Under the pieces are notes generated by a model that saw only the letters and a program-made list of their open reading frames with translations, was not told where the DNA came from and searched no databases. 64,000 nt of DNA from Epiperipatus broadwayi (taxonomy: Eukaryota; Onychophora; Udeonychophora; Euonychophora; Peripatidae): positions 4,138,963-4,202,962 of the forward strand of contig JAQFVV010006208.1 in assembly GCA_028023455.1 (NCBI GenBank), written 5' to 3'. The translations under genes and the position numbers were made by a program. Positions within the stretch are counted from its first letter, which is position 1. The number at the start of each line of letters is the position of its first letter. Shown here one piece after another: positions 57,613 through 64,000 of the stretch.

Positions 57613-57979
57613 CCGTGGTTCTCAAAGCATGTTCCATAGAATGCTGGTGTTCCACGAATCCACTTCATGGGTTCCATGAAAAAAATTTGCAGAAATAATA
57701 ATAGATAGCTCTGTGCTGTTGTGGCCATGCATTTTTTGTGTGCCCAGATGTCTCTACATGCTATGGCTGCCTATTTACAGCATGGTCAGTTTCTGTGTAG
57801 CCTGATGGGGCACAATATGTCATTGTTCGAATGATCTGAATTTATATTGTCTGTTTTTTTTTAAATTGCTAAGATGTAATAATATCTTTGTAATTTTGAA
57901 TTTTTGTGTGTTAGTGTTCTGCATGAAAAATATTAAGTGAAATGGTGTTCTGCAATTCTACAAAGATTGAGAACCACTG
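57613..57979. mobile_element. hAT-like MITE
   Basis: CCGTGGTTCTCAAAGC at the left and (inward) CAGTGGTTCTCAATCTTT at the right, the widespread hAT terminus. Flanks TTATAAAG and CTATAAAA match at 6 of 8 bases. A second pair GCATGTTCCATAGAATGC lies inside. No coding capacity. Confidence 0.68.
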
Positions 57980-58454
57980 CTATAAAATAATCTGTATCTT
58001 TCTTCACAAGCTGAAATATGGAAATCTTAAAAATTTGCCAAACAACAATTTTATATTCTGCCTCATGGCTAAAGGGAAAATTTGACGTTTTATATACTCG
58101 GATTATTTATATAAGTGAAAGATGCCTATATATATATATTGTACATTTAATCTAAAAGATAGTGTGGGTGTTTGTTAACTGGTGATAAAACGGTAGTGAT
58201 TACGCAATCCTCTTCTCTTTAATTTGAAAAGATCAGTGACTTTCATATAATTACTTTACTTTAATTGTAAAGATTTTTTTTTTCTTTCTAAAAGCTATGA
58301 AAATGAAAATATCTATAAATAGGTTTTTGTTATTGTTCCTTTTTTTTTTATTTTATTGTAGAATACTGTCTGAAGCGATTATGGAAGTTTATATCTTTAT
58401 GAAGTATTATAACTTTATCTTACTTATTGTATTGCCAAATCCATATAACATTAA

Positions 58455-58605
58455 TATCATCTATGTTCTTTATTACTTTTTACAATGCTTTTTTACAATC
58501 CACTGTGACAGTTTCGATTGCCCCAGCAATCTTCTTCAGAACCTTGTTCTGAAGAATAGTGGGTTGTAAAAAAGCATTGTAAAAAGTAATAAAGAATATA
58601 GGAAG
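58455..58605. repeat. PLE-type terminal foldback
   Basis: GTTCTTTATTACTTTTTACA and TGTAAAAAGTAATAAAGAA are inverted. Between them, on the minus strand, CTGAAGA, GATTGC-TGGG-GCAATC and GAAACTGTC follow in hammerhead-like order, with one extra A between CTGAAGA and the stem. Stem I pairing is not evident, so I do not call a ribozyme. Confidence 0.55.
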
Positions 58606-59084
58606 TTTATATCTTAAGAAATTTCCAAATCTTGAAAAATTCATTAATGTCAGTGTAAAGTCTAAGTTTGTTTTACAGTAATTAAGTTAGTGCATTTGAA
58701 TTAAAGAGATGCGGTTAAAAAAGATCGAAATAGATGAATGTATTATATATTTTCTGGTCAATAAAGCAAAAAAAAGTTCTCAAAGTATGTTAAGAACAAT
58801 AAAATCTAACATTGGATAAAGCTTATTGTTAGTTGACACAGAGCAAAAGCTTTAAATACTAAGGAAAGGGGGCAATGAAAGAGAGATTTTTAGTTTTTTG
58901 TTTATATCCTTATGACTAGGGTAATGAATTTAATGAAAGTTTTTCTTAAAATGTGATAGGCAAAGATTTAAAAAACATGTCAATATTGAATGATTTGGCG
59001 ATTGTAGATGTGGATAGGGGAAAGTAAAAGAAAGATGTATATATATATATAAATTAATGATTTTTAACAGACGTAGTTGTTTAA

Positions 59085-60415
59085 ATATTTTAATATGTGG
59101 AAATATCTGTTATATCTTCATTTAAGAAATATTATTGTTAGATGTTAATAGACAGAAGATATTAAAATGATAGACTGTAAATGCAATTTGCATTCAAAAG
59201 TGTAAGCTTTTAAGTGAAATCTCTTGGTGTTTTATAAATAAATACTGTAGTGCTTCAGTCTCTATACAACACAAAAGAAGATATGGGAAAAACTTAGGGT
59301 GGGGAATGGAAATGTAAGGTGATTAACAGGTTTCTTTGGGCATAGTGGCTGAGACCTGACTTCGAAAAAGGAGAAGTCATAGTGCATCGCATCGCCAAAA
59401 GATTGCATTTAAAAGTGTATCTCTTGGTGTTTTACAAATAAATACTTTAAATAAATAAATACTGTAGCGCTTCAGTCTCTATACAACACAAAAGAAGATA
59501 TGGGAAAAACTTAGGATGGGGAATGGAAATGTAAGGTGGTTAACAGGTTTCTCTGGGCATAGTGGCTGAGACATTCCTGACTTCGAAAAAGGAGAAGTCA
59601 TAGTGCATCGCATCGCCAAAAGATTGCATTTAAAAGTGTATCTCTTGGTGTTTTACAAATAAATACTTTAAATAAATAAATACTGTAGCGCTTCAGTCTC
59701 TATACAACACAAAAGAAGATATGGGAAAAACTTAGGGTGGGGAATGGAAATGTAAGGTGATTAACAGGTTTCTCTGGGCATAGTGGCTGAGACATTCCTG
59801 ACTTCGAAAAAGGAGAAGTCATAGTGCATCGCATCGCCAAAAGATTGCATTTAAAAGTGTATCTCTTGGTGTTTTACAAATAAATACTTTAAATAAATAA
59901 ATACTGTAGCGCTTCAGTCTCTATACAACACAGAAGAAGATATGGGAAAAACTTAGGGTGGGGAATGGAAATGTAAGGTGATTAACAGGTTTCTCTGGGC
60001 ATAGTGGCTGAGACATTCCTGACTTCGAAAAAGGAGAAGTCACAGTGCATCGCATCGCCAAAAGATTGCATTTAAAAGTGTATCTCTTGGTGTTTTACAA
60101 ATAAATACTTTAAATAAATAAATACTGTAGCGCTTTAGTCTTTATATAACACAAAAGAAGATATGGGAAAAATTTAGGGTGGCGAATGGAAAGGCGAGGC
60201 GACCTAACAGGTTTCTCTGGGCATAGTGGCTGAGAGATTCCGAAAAAGGAGAAGCCACAGTGCATCATCATCACCAAAAATTTGCATTTAAAAGTGTACA
60301 GTTTTGAATGTAGAAAGCGCAGTTTTCATTGATTATTTTATATTATCATCTAACAGCGATATTTTTTAAAATAAAAATATAATAGATATTTCCACATAAC
60401 AAAATATATAAACAT
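59085..60415. mobile_element. TIR element carrying a 221-bp satellite array
   Basis: Inverted ends: left TGTGGAAATATCTGTTATAT and ATTGTTAGATG, right CATCTAACAGC and ATATTTCCACATAA. Between them is a five-copy array. The structure (inverted ends plus internal tandem repeats, no transposase) resembles non-autonomous Helitron/Helentron-type or MITE-satellite elements. Family not assigned. Confidence 0.68.
59252..60300 (+). repeat. Five-copy tandem array, ~221-bp unit
   Basis: Units begin GCTTCAGTCTCTATACAACA at 59252, 59469, 59690, 59911 and (as GCTTTAGTCTTTATATAACA) 60132. Spacing is 217, 221, 221 and 221 bp. The middle three are almost identical; the last is the most diverged and the first lacks a few bases. 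Each unit holds the short palindrome GACTTCGAAAAAGGAGAAGTC and an ATAAATACTTTAAATAAATA linker. Confidence 0.88.
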
Positions 60416-60904
60416 ATCGGTATGAAAAGAAAGTAATGTTTAATCTGGCTAATAGAATCTCTGAGCAGGTAGTCTATGCTTATCAACTTTTCACTGTTTT
60501 AAGAAGTTATATTATATTTTTACAAAATTAATGAAACCACATAACTTTGAATGTACAGATTATCTCATATGACAGCGAGGAAGAAATCGTCTCACTGCTA
60601 ATTAATGAGGTAGAAGATAGCTATTAAAGTTAGGTATTTTGAAAATAAAAAGTTTGACGCTTATGATTAATTACTATCGTTTAATGAACATTTAATTTAT
60701 TGCAGTTTTCAAAGTGATGAAATTCTTCTAAATATATATAGATAGATAAAATTGTAGAAATTCAAGAGAAGAAGAGCAGAAAACTGATTTAATACCCATC
60801 CAGACCTGGGAGATAATTATTTGAATGCTAATTTATAATTGATGTATAGTATTGCTATGTACAGCAAAGCTGCTAATGGAAATACTAACAATTTACTAAA
60901 ATTA

Positions 60905-61305
60905 TATGTATTACATGGATTATGTCCTGTACGTGAGGGATCAGATTGACTTTAGGTCATCATAGGTGTGACGAGAATCTCGGCCTCAGCGTGGCCTTTG
61001 AGCGTTCCATGATCAAATTTTCAATTGGATGGACGGTTGAAAAGTTGGAGTGAGAAGTAGATTGAAGCCTGTCCATTAAAGTATGAAGATTGACTATCTT
61101 AATATATATCTGAGCACTTATTGCATATATGTGTGGAGATGATAATCTGGACCAACTGATGGTTGGTTTAGCATGAAATATGTATATTGGTGATTATTTA
61201 TCTTTTCAACATATATGTGTTCAAGTGTATCAGTGTTATGAGATAGAGTGGAGAATGGTGGGTCGTGTGAAAGTCTGTGCTCATATACCTTATATATTAA
61301 TATTA
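60905..61305 (+). mobile_element. Family-2 repeat, near full length
   Basis: GTCCTGTACGTGAGGGATCA to CTGTGCTCATATACCTTATA. The ribozyme region (61141-61200) has CCAA, CTGATGG, a shortened stem II (deletion of ~7 bases), GAAA and ATATTGG, so the core is broken at A9 and stem II. Confidence 0.75.
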
Positions 61306-61456
61306 TTTCAGCAAAATGAATAATGGAAAAAAAAAAAGAGAAATGGGATAAAACATTTTTTTGTAGGTAGGTTTTAAAAGTTTAAAATAACTCTTAAAGA
61401 ATAATATAATGTGAATTAATAGAAAATGAAAAGTCAATCTTAAGGAGCTGTTTGAG

Positions 61457-64000
61457 ATGATGAAAAATATTGTTTTTCAGTTTAATATATGTCATCATCA
61501 CCACTGTCAACCATTATCAATCCACTGCAAAATGAAGGTCTCTCCAAGTTCAATCCATCTTCTCCATATCACCCCTGCAATTTTCTTATTTCATTCATCA
61601 ATATTACATGTGGTTTCTTTCTGGGTCTTTTACAACCTCTTGGAATCCAGCTTAAGATTTCAATTGTCCATCTATTATCATGTTTTCTAGAAATATGTCC
61701 AGCCCAATTCCACTTCAGGCTTTTAATTCAACAATGTAAGTAACATCTGTATGTTCTCTTGCCCATGTATTGTGTTTTTGATCTCTTCTAGTTACTTCTA
61801 ACATGCATCTTTCCATGCTGCTTTGAGTGGTATGAAATCTCTGAATTGCTCTTCTGTTAAGTGTCCAAGTCTCAGATCCATAAGTAAGAACTGGTAAAAC
61901 ATATTTGTTAAAAACCTTCCTTTTCAAACACATAGGCATATTTCCATTTAGTATTAAGTTATTTCTACCAAAAGCACTCCAACCAAGTTTAATTCTATGA
62001 TTAATTTCATCCATTATGTTTTCATCTATATTAATAATCTGACCAAGGTATTTGTAGCTGTTAACTTCTTCTAAGTCAAGGTAATCAATCTTTATTTTCA
62101 TATTTTGAGAAAATCCATTAAACATTAATTTAGTCTTTCTAACATTTATCTTTAATCCTACTTTCCTCTGATAACTCCTGCAACATTTCCTGAAGCTCTA
62201 AAGCATTATTTGCAAAAATAACTACATCATCTGAAAAATCTAAATGACTTAAATAATCTCCATTTACTTTCACTCCTTTAGCTTCCCATTTTAATCCACA
62301 AAATTCTTTTTGAAGCTCTGCTGTAAAAAGTTTTGGAGATATGGAGTCACCTTGTTTTACACCCTTCTCGATGTTGACTTTCCCTAGTACCATTATGTAA
62401 TCTAATTGTTGCTGTTGCATTTTTATAATTATTCTTCAGAATATGACAATATCCTTAGTCTATACCTTGATAATCCAATGTTTTAATCACTGAAGAAATG
62501 TTTATAGAATCAAATGCCTTTTCATAATCTACAAATCCAAAGCATAATGGCAACTCATATTCATTGGTCCTCTCTATAATTTCTCCCAATACTTGGATAT
62601 GATCTTACTGTACTAAAACTACTTTTAAATCCAGCTTGTTCTTTTGGTTGGTTGAAATCCAATGTTCTTTGTGGACAAATTTGTAATTATTGTGGTAAAA
62701 ATTTTGTATAAAACTGATAAAGGACTTATAGGTCAGTAAGTTCTTAATATCTTCTTTATCACCTTTTTTATATTAGTATTAATACTGCATTCTTCCAATC
62801 ATTTGGTACATGTTTATCATTTAGACATGTGATATATAATTTTGCCAAAGTTTTTCTATTTCTTCACCTACTTTTTTTAATATATTGATTATAATTCCAT
62901 CATTACCTGGAGCCTTCCCTTTCTTCATAAATTTAATTGCATGTCTCACTTCCTCATTCAAAATTCTGGGCAATTCAGAAGATATAATAGGTATAGGAGG
63001 TACTTGTTCTTTATTACTATATAATTCTTGATAGAACTCATCTACCCATTTCATGATGTCATCTCTCTATTTAGTAAGTTCCTTTTTTTTTTATTGCAGA
63101 TATAAGTTTCCTACTAATATCAAAATGTTGTTTTACATTCTTGAGACTTTTATTCTCTTTTACAACTTTCCTTGCTATTTCACAATTATACTTTCTTACA
63201 TCATTATCAATTCTTTTTCACACCATTTTACAAAATTCAAAGTATTCAAACCTTCTTAATACATCATTTTTATATATCTTCATATTCCTTCTTTTTTTCA
63301 TAAATTCTCTAGTCTATAGTAATTTTATTGGTTAATTACTGCTTTTTTCTACCAACTATTTTTGTTACAGTTTTTAGAAATGAAGCAGTTATTTTCTTAT
63401 TAATTTCATTCAAATCTGAATCTTGTTCAAAATATATTAATACTTGAAATTAATTTGCAAGTTCTAATTTAAATTCATTAGAATGTTTCTGAAGATTAGG
63501 AATATCAACTGTAAATATTGATTTCCTTAATTTTTGTCTCTAGTTTTGCATTAACATGTATCTTACATCTTATTAATTGATGATCACATTGAATTTATTA
63601 AGAACATTACAATCTTGAAATATGTATTTTCTGTTAATCAAAATATAATCCAATTTATTTGGATCATTCCATGTCCATTTTCTTTTAACATTTTTTTCAA
63701 AAAAATAATTCATAATTTAAAGTTTTTTCTTTTCCTACAAACTCCACAAGTCTATATCCTCTTTCATTTCTATTACCATAACCAAATTCACCTACAGCAT
63801 TTTCATCTTTCATTTGTTTACCAATTCTAGCATTAAAGTCTCCCATAACAATTTTAAAATGTTGTTTAGTCTGATCAAAAGCCTTTTGTACATTTATATA
63901 AAAATCTTGTACTACTTCATCACTATGAGAACTTGTTGGGACATAAACTTGAATTATCTGCCTTTGTTATCTGCTATTAAGTTGAATAACTAATCTTGCC
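61457..64000 (-). pseudogene. RTE-type LINE, decayed, runs off the window
   Basis: Read on the minus strand from 64000: endonuclease pieces QVYVPTSSHSDEV, KIVMGDFNARIG and RNERGYRLVEFV (the GDFNARIG and later DHQLI motifs of APE-type endonucleases). Then RT pieces: IKFMKKGKAPGNDGI (62821-63054), GVKQGDSISPKLF and SHLDFSDDVVIFA (62139-62420; the usual FADD box reads FSDD), NSYKYLGQIINID and KRKVFNKYVLPVLTYGSETW (61715-62125). The 3' end near 61490 has the GATGATGAC trimer tail. Several frameshifts and stops. The endonuclease N-terminus lies beyond the window. These signatures place it in the RTE clade. Confidence 0.85.

Noticed and set aside
58490-58570. Hammerhead ribozyme on the minus strand (CTGAAGA...GAAACTGTC)
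   Set aside because: An extra A separates the core from stem II and no stem I strands pair, so it is only hammerhead-like.
59252-60300. CRISPR-like array
   Set aside because: Whole 221-bp units repeat with no unique spacers; this is a satellite in a eukaryotic element.

Overview
The window is a very AT-rich, repeat-dominated piece of an animal nuclear genome, with no bacterial or organellar features. The evidence is one spliced exon with good AG/GT borders, Penelope-like retroelements (PLEs) with GIY-YIG endonuclease, an RTE-type LINE, a second LINE family ending in a CCHC finger, long-LTR retrotransposons with TATA boxes, non-autonomous hAT elements with 8-bp target duplications, a mariner relic and tRNA-derived SINEs. 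The species cannot be fixed from this; an invertebrate (mollusc, cnidarian, chelicerate or flatworm) is a reasonable guess. The only host coding sequence I can support is a 123-bp spectrin-repeat-like exon at 6395-6517 on the plus strand, so part of the window is probably intron of that gene.

Layout. 1-13 kb: foldback repeats, SINE pieces, the exon, a mariner relic, small inverted-repeat elements and a ~735-bp foldback at 9.2-9.9 kb. 12.9-13.2 kb: LINE relic. 14.1-19.5 kb: a near-intact but non-autonomous LTR retrotransposon (LTRs ~1.64 kb, gag-like remnant only). 19.5-28 kb: SINEs, a palindromic family-2 element, a hAT element with exact 8-bp duplications, a homopurine MITE, a nested foldback at 25.1-26.0 kb and a second hAT-like element. 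29-31.6 kb: unclassified, perhaps an LTR-like block. 32-39 kb: LINE relics, a solo LTR and an RTE fragment, the last two inserted into family-2 repeats. 40-45 kb: more family-1 foldbacks and MITEs. 45-46 kb: LINE 3' end. 48.3-53.2 kb: a PLE split by a solo LTR, a second PLE and a hairpin element. 54-61 kb: repeat debris, a SINE, a hAT MITE and a TIR element carrying five copies of a 221-bp satellite. 61.5-64 kb: a long decayed RTE LINE on the minus strand, running off the window.

The most notable signal is that two unrelated, dispersed repeat families each carry a motif that folds as a type I hammerhead self-cleaving ribozyme. Both have the CUGAUGA and GAAA cores, a closed stem II, a tiny stem III, a cleavable NUH site and a long stem I with an internal loop. 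Family 1 is mostly a palindromic foldback of ~350-450 bp. Family 2 is a ~400-bp unit that also occurs as a ~890-bp palindrome. Hammerheads are known from PLEs and from small retrozyme-like circular-RNA retroelements, and this window also holds PLE reverse transcriptases that could have mobilised such units. The link is inference.
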